Shown here piece after piece: positions 48,432-61,100 of a stretch of 64,000 bases of DNA (the stretch's first letter is position 1; every line of letters starts with the position of its first letter). The DNA comes from Poronia punctata (taxonomy: Eukaryota; Ascomycota; Sordariomycetes; Xylariales; Xylariaceae). Both the position numbers and the translations under genes were made by a program. Under the pieces are notes generated by a model that saw only the letters and a program-made list of their open reading frames with translations, was not told where the DNA came from and searched no databases. Location of the stretch: contig MU401597.1 in NCBI GenBank assembly GCA_022579005.1, positions 38,726 to 102,725 on the forward strand, written 5' to 3'.

Positions 48432-49370
48432 ATGGTTACGAGGTGATGCTGGGTGGTATGTGTTACGACGACATATGGACATTCTCCAGCTAGATGCTAG
48501 GCCAAACAACATGTCATATGGAACCCAGATTCGGAGACGGCTGCATTCGGAGTATATGGTTGGGTCTCTACTATTTGCTACGGCCTTTCGGTCGTATTAC
48601 TTTGCATGTATGGCATTAAAAAACGGAAACCATAAGCTGAACACATGCAGTCCTGTTTACCTTTTTGGTGATGATGTCAATAATAATGATTCGGTTCTCA
48701 ATCACGCCAACAACGTAGGAATCTAAGAGCCTTGGCCGACCGTCATTGATGAATTTATTGCGACGAGCCGCGTTCCAGCAATATCTGACGCCTTTCAGGA
48801 TGAACTGATCAAAACCGCTTCAAGTCAACCACCAGGTCTCACCGGTCTACACTCTTGACATTAGGATAGAAAACCCCAGATCTCTCGACCCCAATATCAT
48901 GATTCTGCCCATTATTCTTACAAGACGGGAGGCTCACAAACAATTGCCACGGTACTGCAAGAGGCGCATAACGTTTGCGGGTCCAACAACGACAGTTAAT
49001 TATGACAAAAAAAGCAATGCATTAAAAGATCAACTAGGCAATTGGATCGGATTTTCTTTAATTGTTCCTTCAAGGTGGTGAAGCGCCGCCAGGAACATTT
49101 AAACCATGACTCCCACTGTGACGTGGAAGTATGTTTGCAGAAAGCGGACTCGTCACGCCCAATTTAGTTGATAATAGAAGAAAGAAAGAAAGGAAGGAAA
49201 GAAAAATTTGGAAAATAGATAGTAAAACTTCCTTTTTATCATGTGCTAGCACAGCCCCACACACTAGAATGGTTTGATTTAGTTTTATTGTGGGGTGTAT
49301 AACAGTCATTACGTTCAGATCAAATGTCCTCCGGGACAAACCAAGTCAATCAAACTACTTGGCACAATGG
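48432..49370. other. Downstream spacer of RPL19
   Basis: About 940 bp of moderately balanced DNA after the RPL19 stop. Short open frames exist but none has a recognisable product or coding-like composition. It contains a purine tract (49176-49206). Confidence 0.5.
49176..49206 (+). repeat. (GAAA)n-like polypurine tract
   Basis: AGAAGAAAGAAAGAAAGG followed by AAGGAAAGAAAAA, about 31 bp of pure purine on the plus strand, an imperfect microsatellite. Confidence 0.75.
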
Positions 49371-49412
49371 TGAGAGCTGCAGGATTCGAACCTGCGCGGT
49401 TTCCCATCGCGG
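49371..49412 (-). pseudogene. 3' half of a tRNA-Ser (truncated tRNA)
   Basis: On the minus strand the segment reads a variable-arm-like GCGATGGGAAACCGC, a perfect T arm (GCAGG-TTCGAAT-CCTGC, 49395-49379), then acceptor strand AGCTCTC and discriminator A at 49371. A long variable arm beside this T arm fits fungal tRNA-Ser. The matching 5' acceptor strand (GAGAGCT), D arm and anticodon arm are absent upstream for at least 250 bp on the minus strand; AT-rich DNA follows instead. So it is a broken tRNA gene. Ser rather than Leu is inference from the variable arm. Confidence 0.6.
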
Positions 49413-50250
49413 TACACATTACACATTAAGATTTAAGGTCACATATACATATTTAATATGTAATTCTAACAGTCATTTCCGGCGTGCATACCTTGCTGCC
49501 GCCGCCGCTTTGCTTGCCTCTTTAGCGTTTTGTTTTTGGCTATGCAAAACATACCTACACATTCGGATTAGAAGTACAAATATAAGCTATGCTAATGCAA
49601 TTCTGACATACTTACATATTTACACAAGACCAGATCTTCTTGCTACGGCTTGAGTAAAAAAGAACAAGAATTATATATATATACACTACCTTTATTATTT
49701 TTAAATTTATTATAAAAAGTGTTAAAAACAAAGGTTTACGTTAATTATTTTAAAAAAATTTTAGCATAAGACTCTCTTTTAACCTTGGCCTATTAACGTA
49801 TTTTTAGCTAGGTAAAAGGAGATTTAAAAAGATAGAGGAGACTTTAAAAAGTAGTTATGTTTAAAGCAGTTGAAAAAATATTAAAAACAACGTTATTATA
49901 GTAAATCTAAAGGTATTTTAGTAGTTTGTTTATATATGTTAGTTTTGCCTTGTTAGTAACGTAAAGCAAAGGAGTTTAGCTATGTATAAGAAAAGGTGTA
50001 AACCTGGCTATATTAAAAGGTTTGTTATAGTAGGATACTATATTTGCTCTAACACTTTTATATACTATTATATATTTATTTAACTTAACATTATTACTAC
50101 AATGTAAACTAGACTACTATAGTAGCCCTTGCTATAGTAGGTCTAGAAAAGTTAGGTCTGATTTTTTGTTTTAAATTTTTTTACTTTATTAAACCTTACC
50201 TTGCTTAAATTATACTATAGTTGCTTTAAAAAATAACAAGCGGTTTTAAT
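49413..50250. other. Transition from island 2 into AT block 3
   Basis: Composition falls to AT-rich at about 49670. Between there and the chromovirus the sequence is only moderately RIP-like (it keeps ACCTGG, GGTCTG and similar), and no gene or repeat was identified. Confidence 0.5.
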
Positions 50251-50255
50251 AACTT

Positions 50256-50451
50256 TAATATAATATATTATAAAGGAACCTAAAAAATAGGGTCTTATAG
50301 CCTATAAATTAAATAGCTAAATTAAATAAAAACTAGCGTATTAAGGTTAATTAGTTAGTAATAACTAATTAACTTAACTTTACTAAATTTCTTCTCTTTT
50401 ATATTATTAATTTATAAAATTTACTATACTACTTTATAGTTTTTTTTACTA
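50256..50451 (+). repeat. 5' LTR of chromovirus copy B
   Basis: Starts TAATATAATATATTATAAAG and ends TAGTTTTTTTTACTA, preceded by AACTT. The sequence just inside it, AATAATATAGTAAGT, matches AATAGTGCGATAAGT in copy A and marks the primer-binding-site position, too altered to name the tRNA. Confidence 0.9.
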
Positions 50452-51752
50452 AATAATATAGTAAGTATATAATTAATATTATTAATTTTAGTTATTTTCT
50501 ATTTTTTATAGCAGTAGCTAAGTATAAATTAAAAAATTATTATTTTTTAAAACTTTAAAAATTAACCTGCACCTTTTTAAAGCCTAAATCTTAATTGAGG
50601 TAGCATACAAAGCTGTTTTTTAAAACTTTAAGCATTATTACTAAGTTAAAACCTAGTTAAAGTTATTTTTTTAAATCTTTTTAATTAATAAATTAACTTA
50701 TTATATCTTTTTGCTACGCTTTACTACTTTAAGCAAAAAAATCTTATAAATAAGTTAAGTTTATATAATTTCCTTTTAAATAGCTAATTTATTTTAACTT
50801 TACTGCATCTAAGTTATAAATAAAAGTATTTATTTATAACGCTAACGTTTATAGTTACTTTTTATTAAAGCCTAATTTTTTTAAACGCCTAACTATATCT
50901 TATATATTATATACTATTAACTTGTTTTTTTAAACTTATTATTAATATAATAGCATTACGCAAAATATTTATTTTTTTAAATTAAAATTAAACGCTTTAC
51001 TTTTTATATCTTATTTATATTTTATATTTATTTATTATTTATTTCCCTTTAGTTAATTAAAAAAAGTTAATTTAAACAAACTTATACAATAAACAAAAAA
51101 AACAAAAGTGCTAATAGCACTTTTACTATACTAAAGTACTTTAATAATAATAAGAAATTAGGCTTTAAGTTTTAAACTTAATATAAAGTTAATATTTTAA
51201 CGCTATTAAATCCTTTATATAAACTTTTACACAATCTTTTATAAAATCCTTTACTTTGCAACCTTTTGCTTTATAACTTTAATTAATTTAGATTATATAT
51301 AATAAGTGTTAAAAAGGTTAAAAAATAAAAAAAATAACAAAGCTAGTTAAAAGCAGCTAAAATAAAACAAATAAAAGCAAAAAAAGTTTAATAAATATAT
51401 TTTTAGCTATATTAATTACTTAGCAAATTAAATAAAACTTATATTTAATTAACTATAAGCTTTAAATAAAAATATAAAAGCAATAATAAATAAGTTAAAC
51501 TAGTTTATTTAAGCTGCTTAAAGCAAGCTAGCAATATTAAATTTTTTAGCAATAATACCTATACTAGTATAAGCGCAAGCGTATTAATTAAAGTAGTAAC
51601 TAAAAATAGCTTAACTAAACTTTATTTAGTATATAAATACATACTAACTTATATTAGTAATAAAAGCTTTTTAGCAAAGATTTTAAAACTTTAAAAGTTT
51701 TTTTTTAAATTATATTACTTTAGCTAATTTTAACAACTTTTATAAAAACTTT

Positions 51753-51806
51753 AACTTATTATTATAAGCTAACTTATTATTATAAGCTAACTTATTATTA
51801 TAAGTT
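51753..51806 (+). repeat. Three tandem 18-bp units inside copy B
   Basis: The unit AACTTATTATTATAAGCT occurs three times, the last with a C-to-T change. Copy A has one corresponding unit near 33780, so the expansion is specific to B or was lost from A. Confidence 0.75.
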
Positions 51807-54599
51807 AACTTTTAATTAACAAAGTACGCACTACTACAAAATAATTATTTTTAAGTTTAATTTATAAACTTTTTAATTAAACTTTTAACTAAACCTATTA
51901 AATAAACAAATAGCTTTAAAAGTTATTTTAACTATAATAAAAAAGCTTAATTTCTTATAATATACGTATAGTTAAATTAGCAGCAAAAAGCTCTAGCTAG
52001 CAACCTTGCTAAAAACCTTAATAATAATAAAAATAGTCTTTTAAAAAAAGCACTTTAAAAAGCGCTGCAAAGATAACCTAAAAGCTTACCTAAAAATTTA
52101 TCCGGCCTTATAAAACTACTTAGCTTTTTAAAACTACCTAGTCTTTTAAAAAGCAATAAATATTAATTTAAAAAAAACTTTGCTTTATTTTTTAGTATAA
52201 ACTTAAATAGCTAATATATTTAAATTAAAAAGAAAAATATAAAAACTTTTATATTTAATTTTAAAAACTTAAAAAACTTTAGTTAAGTTAATAAAAGATT
52301 TAAAACTATTTATATAAATATATAAGCTTTTATTAATAATATTAATACAATATTAAAAAGTACTAATAATAATATTAATAAAAGCTAACTAGTATAACTA
52401 TAGCTAACTTTATTAAAAAAAGTTATAGCTAAATAGTAAAATTTAGTTTTTACTATAAAAAAAAAGTTTACTTTATAATTAAAGTATTAAAAGTATAATA
52501 AACTACTTTAGCTAACGCTTTACTATAGCACCTAGTATTGCTATTAAAAAAAGTAACTTATTTTAATTTAAATTAAAAAACATTGCTTATAACAAAAATA
52601 TATTAAAAAAGTACTTTTAAAAAAAACTTTAATATATTAAAGCAAGTTACTTATTAGCAAGTAATAACTTTAACTAAATAAAAGTAGTTACTATAGCATA
52701 GTTAGCTATAAACCTTTTTTTAAAGCAAAACGTGCTTATACTAAATTAAAAAAAAAGCTTTAGCAAATATTTAAAGCTTTTATTATGTAAAAAAGCTATG
52801 CTTTTATTAGCAGCTAAGTTAACATATTTGCAAATTTAAAAAAAAAAAACAAAAAAAGTATTTAAACAACTTTTTTAAAAACTAATTAAATAATAATAAA
52901 AGTAACAAAAAAAAAGCTGCTAGCAAGAAAATAAACGCAATAAAAGTTGTAATTATAGCAGCTATAACTATTATTACTATAAAAATAACTATAAAAAAAC
53001 AAATACTAGTTTAAAAACTAAAAAAAAAAAAAAAAAAAAGTTTTAAAATAAAAATAAACTTTAAAATAAAAACAAATTTAAAGATAAAAACTAAAAAAAA
53101 ACTATTTTAATTTAGCAAAAGAAAATAACTTTAAAAACTTTAAATTAAATGAAACTTTTTTATTAAATTTATTTAATAGCAATAATTCTAGTTTAAAATT
53201 AAACTAAGCATTTATAATTATAAATTATAACTTTAAGTGTAAGCATTATAGCAACCTTTTTAACAATTAGAAAAAAAAAACAAAAACACTATAAAAAGTG
53301 CTTAAAGTAACTAATTAAATTGCAAAATGTATTTAAATTAAAGTTACTAAAAAGTACTTATATAAAATATAATAAATTTTTTAAATTATAAAATTAGCTA
53401 TTTAAATATTTAAATAAATGCTAAAAAAGTTGTTAATACTTAATAAAAAAGCTTATTTAGTTAAACTTATAAACTTAAAGCTTTTAAAACTAAATATATA
53501 AATATTAACTTTTTTAAAAGTTTAAATAAAAAACTTATTAATTAATTTTAGTACTTTTATTTATATATTTTAGTTTGCTTATACTTTAATATACTTAAAA
53601 CTACTATTTGCTTTAATATAAGTATAAGCTAAAATATAATTATTTAAAACTTGCTAAAAATAACTAAATACTTTATTAAAAAACAATTAAGTAAAGTTTA
53701 AAGTATTAGCAAAGATTATATTAAGTATACTAAATAAGCTACCTTATAAATATATATAATAAGATTAAATAAAGCTAAAGAAAATAAATAAGTTAAATTT
53801 ATAATATTAGCATAAGTTATTAAAAATACTATAAAACTTTATATATTATTAAAAACAAATTTTAATAATATTTATAAAGTTAAAATTAATTTTAAAACCT
53901 AATTAATTAGTTTTAACGCTATAAAAAAATTAAAAACTTTTTTTAAAATTTAACTACGTTTATATTTTTATATTTAAAAAGTAACTTTAGCTTAAAAAGT
54001 AATCTTAGGCCTTAAAAAAACCTTACTAGCACCGACTTTATATAAGTTATTACTATTAAATAAAAACTTTACTTTTAATTTTAGCTATAAAAACGTAGTT
54101 TTTTTATTTATAAAATTAATAACTTTAAATACTATTATTATAGCTAACTTTTTACTTAACCTAAAAAAAGTTAAACAAAGTATTTAAATAAGCATTATTA
54201 ATAAATAAACAAAAACTAAAGTATAAAAAGCTATTTAAAAAGATTATTTAAAAGTAATAGCTATAGCTATAGTTTTATTATAAATACTATTTTTTATAAA
54301 AGCTTTTAGCAAAATAAAAGTTATAAGCAAAATATTAATTAAGTGCTTTATTAGCATAAGTATTTTTAACTAACTATTATATATAGTACTAGCTATTAAA
54401 AAATACTTTATTTTAAGTAAAAAGCTATAAAATATTATAACTTAATTAAAAGTTATTAAAATATTTAATACTTAAACTTTAATAAATAAAAATAATTTAA
54501 TTAAAAAAGGCAATAAAAATAAAAAAACAGCTAATAAACGTTTTAAAGTAACTAAATTTTTTTTAACTATAAAAATTTAAAAACTTTTTTTAAAAAAAA

Positions 54600-57500
54600 G
54601 ATTACTAAACTACATAGCTAATTTATTTATACTAAAGCTAACTTTATAATAAGTAAAATTCTTTAAATTTTAAAAGACTTTTTAAAAGTTTAAATTAATT
54701 AAAGTATTATAAACATTTAAAAAGAAATTAAATAAAAATACTACTAGTAAATAATTAGTAATAAATAAAATTAAATAGCTAACTTTATTTTTTTAGTATA
54801 AAAAATAAAACAATAGTTAATAAAGTATTTAATAAGCTTTATAAATAAAGTAAAATAAAATAAATTAACAAACTAAGCTTTTTTGCTTACTTAATATTTA
54901 TAGCATATTATTAAGTTAAAAAAAAAGTTTAAACTAAACTTATAATAAACTTATAAGCTTTTAATAAAATAATAGTTTTTAATAACTATTTACTACTACT
55001 TTAGTTTAAAGTAATTAAGTTAGTATATTAAAAAAATATATTATAATAATAAACGCTATAGCTTTTTTTTATTAATTTAAAGTATATTTAAATTATAAAG
55101 ATTAATTTATTATAGTAAGCCTTTAAAGTTTAAAATGCTTAACTATTATACTTATAAGCTTTTATAATTTACTTGTATATATTTAAAAGTTTATAAATAA
55201 AATATTAAAATTATATTACTTATTTTGCTAAGCTTTTATTAATAATATTATAATATTTTTAAATAATAAAGCTAGTTACTTAAAGCACTTTTATAAAGTA
55301 TTTAACCTTTTTAAATAAAAACATATTTTAATATTTTTAAAAAGATTATTTTTAAAATACTTTTTAGTTAAATTACTAAGCTTTTATATTAAGTTTTTTT
55401 AAAATAGCAATAATTAAATACTAGTTAGTAGCTTTTTAAAACTTAGTTTTTTTAAACAACTTAAAAGCTTTAAAATAATACTTTAAAAGTAGCAGCTTTT
55501 TTTAAATACTACTGCTATACTATGCTTAATATATAAAACCTTTATAAAAGCAAAAAACAGCTTTATTAAATAAAAGCTATAAAAAAAAAGTTATAAATAG
55601 TAACTTAAAAAAGCAGCAAGCTTACGTTTAATTAACCTTTTTTAAGCTAATAAAAGTTAAAATAAAGTTTTTTTAAGTAGTATAAGATTTAATATATAAA
55701 TATATTATTTTTAAGCACTATAATCTAGCTAAAATACTTTTTATATAAGTTAACGCTTTATTAAAAAAAAGCTTTAAAGTTATATTATTTTATACTAAAA
55801 AAAAGTATAAATAGCTACTTAAAGCAACTATTTTAAATATTTAAATAAAACTTATAATATTTTTAAGCTATTTATTTTTATAGCTAAAATTAAAATATAA
55901 ACCTTTAAAAATAAAAATAGCTTATATTATTTAAGCTTATAAATAGCTACAAACTATAATTAAAGTATTAAACAACTTAGTAGTAGTAATTATAAACTAC
56001 TTTGCTACTAAAAGCATTTTTAATTAAACTAGTTTTAATATAGCTTTAATAAATTAAGCAAATAAAAAATTAGTTAATGCTTTAATTTATTTATTATAAT
56101 ATAAACTATAAACTTACTATATACTAAAATAGCTTAATTTTATATTTAATATTTTAAGCTATTTATAAAACGTTATTAATAAAACAAATAAAAATAAAAA
56201 AGTAATTTAGTTAAATAAAAAACCTATACTTAACTAAATATAGTTAATTATAAAAACTACTACTATTATAAACTTAAAAATAAAAAAGGAATTTTAAAAA
56301 AAATATAAAAAAAACTTAAAGTATAGCTAAATCTTTTAATAAGTTTAAAAAAACAATAACAAAAACGTTGCTAATTTCTTTAAGCTAAGCTACTTTTTTA
56401 TAATTATTAATAAGTTAATATATAATGTTAACTAAAAAAACAACTAAAAACTATATATTTTAAAAAACTTTATTAGTACTTTTATAGCTACTGCTTATAA
56501 TAATAAATATTACTTTAAAAAATAGCGTATATTATAAAACTTAAAGCAATATTTAATTTAAAAAAATAAAACTAGTTAAAAAGTATATTAACTACTATAA
56601 TACTTATAAGCTTTATATAATATTATAAAAAACGCTATATAGCTTATACTAAGCTATATAACTAATAAACTTTTAACTTATAAAAACTATTACTATTAAC
56701 TTTATTATAAAACCTTTAAAAGTTAAATTAACTAATTTATTATAAAAGTTAAAAAACAAAACTATTTTAACGCTTTAATAATAATTATTTATATTATATT
56801 TAAAACGTTATTATTGCTACTAAGTAATATAAAGTATACTATAAAAAACTAAGCTAAAGTATTTGTTTAAGCTGCTTTAACTACTAACTAAAGTGCTTTT
56901 TTAAGCATTATTTTAAATTAAAACTAAAAATTTACTTTAGCCTTTTAAAAAAGACTTTAAAAGGGTTTTAGCGCTAGGCTTTTAATATTAATAGCTTATT
57001 ACTTATAAACTAATAAAGCGTTAAAGCAAAAAAATTAAATAGTTAAAATAGCTATTTATTTTTACTATTTTAAATACTTAAATTATAAATAAATTAACCT
57101 ACTGCTAGCTTTATAATAAAACTTAAATAGCACATATTTTAAAACAATTAAAGCTTTAACGTATAAGCTACCTTTTAAATTTTAACTTTTTAAATTTAAC
57201 AATATAATTATATAATTTAAAAGCTTATTAAAATTAAATTTAAATATATTAAATACTATTTAAACCTATTTATGCTAAAACGCTAAGCTAGCTATAAACC
57301 TTGCTACTACTTAAGCTAAATAATATTATAATAAAAAATATAAACTTATTAAGTTTAACGTAAAAAACAAAGTTTACTTTTAACTATATTATAGCTATTA
57401 TTTACTTAAGCAATTATTTTAAAAATATTTATAACAGCGCGCAAGCTTATAAAAAGTAAAAAAAAAAAATTAGAAAACTTACTTATAAAATCAACCTTTT

Positions 57501-57805
57501 TAAAACGTTTAAAATTTATTTAGTTATTTTTATTGCTTACTTATTTCTTAGCTAAAAAAAAAAACCTTTTTTATAGGTTTATTTTAGCCTTTAGTTTTAT
57601 TTATAATAATTAACTAAACTAAAAAAAAGTAAAAAAATCTTTTAAAATAAAAACTATTTTAAATTACTACTTAAACCGCTTTAAAACAAAATTTTAATAC
57701 TTAGTAAAATAAAAAAAATATAGCTATAAAAATAACTAGTAGCGTTTAAAGTAGCAATTATATAATATAAAAGCGCTTATTAAAAAATACTAAGTTTAAA
57801 AAAAA
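54600..57805 (+). pseudogene. Relic pol of chromovirus B
   Basis: FINNII at 55235-55252 is the RIP-altered RT active site. KATYLKY-like and KLLSFYI-like relics follow. The integrase cysteines are lost here: the copy-A TGC codons read TAT or TAA-type codons at 56.58-56.64 kb. The chromodomain reads YLVK-stop-KKYSYKNN at 57698 onwards. Comparison with copy A confirms the same frame and order. Limits approximate. Confidence 0.75.
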
Positions 57806-57963
57806 AGTAAACTAAAAATAAAAAAGAAAACTACTAATTAAACTAACTATATTTAAGGCAAACGACTTTAAAAAGTAAAAAAAACAAAAAAGTGCAAAAA
57901 TAAAAAAATTAGCCTTTATTTACATTTGTTAAAGTTAACGCTAATTTTTAAGTAGCTAGCACT

Positions 57964-58159
57964 TAATATAACATATTATAAAAAAACCTAAAAAATAAGG
58001 TCCTATAGCCCGTAAATTAAATAGCTAAATTAAATAAAAACTAGCACACTAAGGTTAATTAGTTAATAATAACTAATTAACCTAAGCTTGCTAAATCCCT
58101 TTCTTTTTACATTATCAATTTACAAAATTTACTACACTACCCTATGGTTCCCTTTACCA
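57964..58159 (+). repeat. 3' LTR of chromovirus copy B
   Basis: Starts TAATATAACATATTATAAA and ends CTATGGTTCCCTTTACCA, followed by AACTT. It keeps C residues changed to T in the other three LTRs, so it is closest to the ancestral sequence. Confidence 0.9.
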
Positions 58160-58164
58160 AACTT

Positions 58165-61100
58165 ATACTAAAACTTACCTATTTTAAAAATTAATAACCC
58201 TTTCCTTTTACAATTAAAAATTTCCTAAAAGATATTTTTAACTAATTTATATTAAAGGCATTTATATTCTAATAAGGCTAGCCTATATACTTAGTATAGC
58301 AGTAGCTTATAAGCTTTAAAGTATAGTAAAATTAAAATTTTTAAACTTTAATTTTTAAAGCTTTATATTGTATTATTTAAAAATGCTAAAAATAAAAACT
58401 TAGTAAATTTATAGACTAGCTTTAAAGGCGGTTTTATATATATTAACGCTTTAATTCTATTCTTATTAATTACGTGTTTTTTATAAACGCTATTTTTATA
58501 AAAATCTAGCTAATAGTTTAAAACTTTATATAAAACTATTAAAACCTCTATTATAAAACTTAAACGTATAAAGCTGTTTATTTACTATTTAGTAGCATTA
58601 AGATATTTTTTATTATTTTTTATTTTAATGTTTATATTTCCTTTTATTTCATTAAAAACTATACATTAAGTTATTAAAAATACTTTTAAACGCTAATAAA
58701 ATAATAATAACAGCATAGAAAATTAAGATAAAATATGCTACTAATAGCTTAGCCTTTAAAGTACATAAAACTATTTCCCTTATATTTTATACTTTAGTAT
58801 ACGTAGCGTAGTACAAGGTTATCTAAGGTAGAAAAGCTATAAAAAAGCCGGTTGTTACTTTTTAAGACCTACTATAAGTAATAAATACTTTAAAATTACT
58901 TTTATATTAAATAAAAGCTAGGCTAACTATAAAACATTGTTAAAATTTTATTAAAAATCTATTAGTAAGCTTTTTTAGTAGTTTAAAAAAACTTTAAAAA
59001 TTTAATATATTGTTTAAAATAGCTATAAAATAATATAATTATATATAAATAAATTATTAAAAATTGTTAGTTACTTTGTTATTATATAAATAAACTTTTT
59101 CTTAGAGCAGTTTTAAGTTTATTCTTATTTATAAGCTTATATAAGGCTTTATAATATTATAAAAAAGTTTATAAAATATAATATACTTAAAAACCTACTT
59201 AATATTTAAAATAAAAATTATAGGCTATATTACTTTTAAAGTATATTTAATTAAAGGTTAAATTTTATTTATACTTAACTTTAGCAATTTGTATTAGCTA
59301 GTAAATTAAACCTAAAAAATAAAAAAGTAAATACTTTATATTAGTAACTTTTACCATTAGTAAAACTTTTCCTTTACTTATTACTAAGCTTTAAAAACTT
59401 TATATATAAAAGCTATTAATAAGGATTATATAATAATATTTTTTCATATTTTTTAAGTTAGTAAAAACTAAGTTATTAAACTATAAAATAAGTTACTTTT
59501 TATAACAGCAAAAGGGGCTAGACCTTAAACCTAAAGCTAAAGATAACCTTTTATGTTAACCTTTTATATTGCAACTGCTAGTTACTAAGTTACCTCTTTT
59601 TTATTAAAAGCTAAGTAATAGCAAGAGCTTTTAAATAAAAGTTTATTACTATAGTAAAGGCTATAGTTAATAACTAAAATGAGGAAAATATAAATAAGTG
59701 TATATAATACTTAATTATATATATATATATAATTTCTTCTTACGTTTAAATTTAATTTTAAATATAAAAGTATATGAGGTTTTATACTAGCAGCTTTATT
59801 TACTAGCTATTATAATTTAAACGTTGCTATAATACTGTTTAAAAAAACTATAATCTTTTTTTAAAAAATATAATACTTTACTAATTTAATATATTAAGTT
59901 AAATAGGCCTAATACATTAGATTAACTAAATTTAATATATTAAATATTTAGTTTTTTAAAACCTAATAAATAATTAAAAACCTTTACTAATAATATATGA
60001 AAAGAAGTTTAACCTTTTACTATTAACTATATAGTAGCAAAAGCCCGCTGCTAGGTTTAGTTTAACTTAAAAACTATAAACTACTTTTAACTAAAAGAAA
60101 AAGGGCTAAAATATAATAGTGCAATATAACGTTAGCTTATAAAATTTAGCTAGTTATTATAAAATCTAAGCTTCTTTTATACAAAAAAACTAAGAAAAGA
60201 AACCTAAATATTTACTTACTTTTAGAAACTTTAAACTTTTTTTTTAATATAGCTAAAAATAAAATTTAAAACCAGAACTAGTATTAATTAATAATGCTTT
60301 AAATTAAAGCTAACTTTAGCTTTATATAAAAACTAATATAGTATACTTTATAAATGCTAAGAGAATTTCAGCTATACTATTTTAAGCTATTACTTTAAAT
60401 AAATAAAAGGCTTTTAAATTATTTAATAAACTATTAATTAAAGAAATTTAGTTAGTTAATAGTAAAATACTTTGCTGCTATATTTTAAAAATTTAAACAC
60501 TAACTATTAATAAGCACTGCTTGCTTTAAAATTATTAAAAAGTAATATTAAATACTAAAAGTAATTAATTATAATGCTAGTATTTTTTAAACTTAAACTA
60601 TTAAATTAAAAACTATAATATAAATTTTACTAAAATTAGAAAAAGTAAGCAAAACTATAAACTTAAATCTTAGTATTGCTAGCGCTTAAAAAAGTAAAGG
60701 TAAAGAGTTAAAAAGAAAATAACGCTTTAAAAGATAAAATTATTTTAATAGTAGTAGCTATAGCTAATATAACTTAAAAAAGCTAAAGTAGCACTTTAGC
60801 TTTTAAACTATTAAATAAAATAAAATTCCTTACTAAAATGGATTTTTTATTTACTTTTATTAATAATAAAACTAAAAGCAAAGCTAAAGTTTATTTTAAG
60901 TATTAGTATATGCTATTAAAAAGAAAGTTATAGTTAAACGCTAACTATTTTATTAACAATAGTAATATAGTTACTTATATTATAAGTTATATTAGCAAAT
61001 TAATACTTAAAAAATTAATATTGTTTATTATAGCAAAAAATAGGTAAAAGTTACTTTTAAAACTTTTAAACAAGTCCTATATTATTTTTATTTCCAATAT

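Larger units (their letters stand above)
50256..58159 (+). mobile_element. Chromovirus (Ty3/gypsy LTR retrotransposon) copy B, full-length, RIP-inactivated
   Basis: A 7904-bp element with 196-bp LTRs (50256-50451 and 57964-58159) and a perfect 5-bp target duplication AACTT (50251-50255 and 58160-58164). Colinear with copy A throughout: the RT motif at 55235, integrase relic at ~56.46-56.64 kb and chromodomain relic at 57698-57800 fall at matching distances. Its 3' LTR is the least mutated of the four and still ends CA (TTCCCTTTACCA), which fixes the LTR end. All coding frames are destroyed by stops. Confidence 0.9.
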
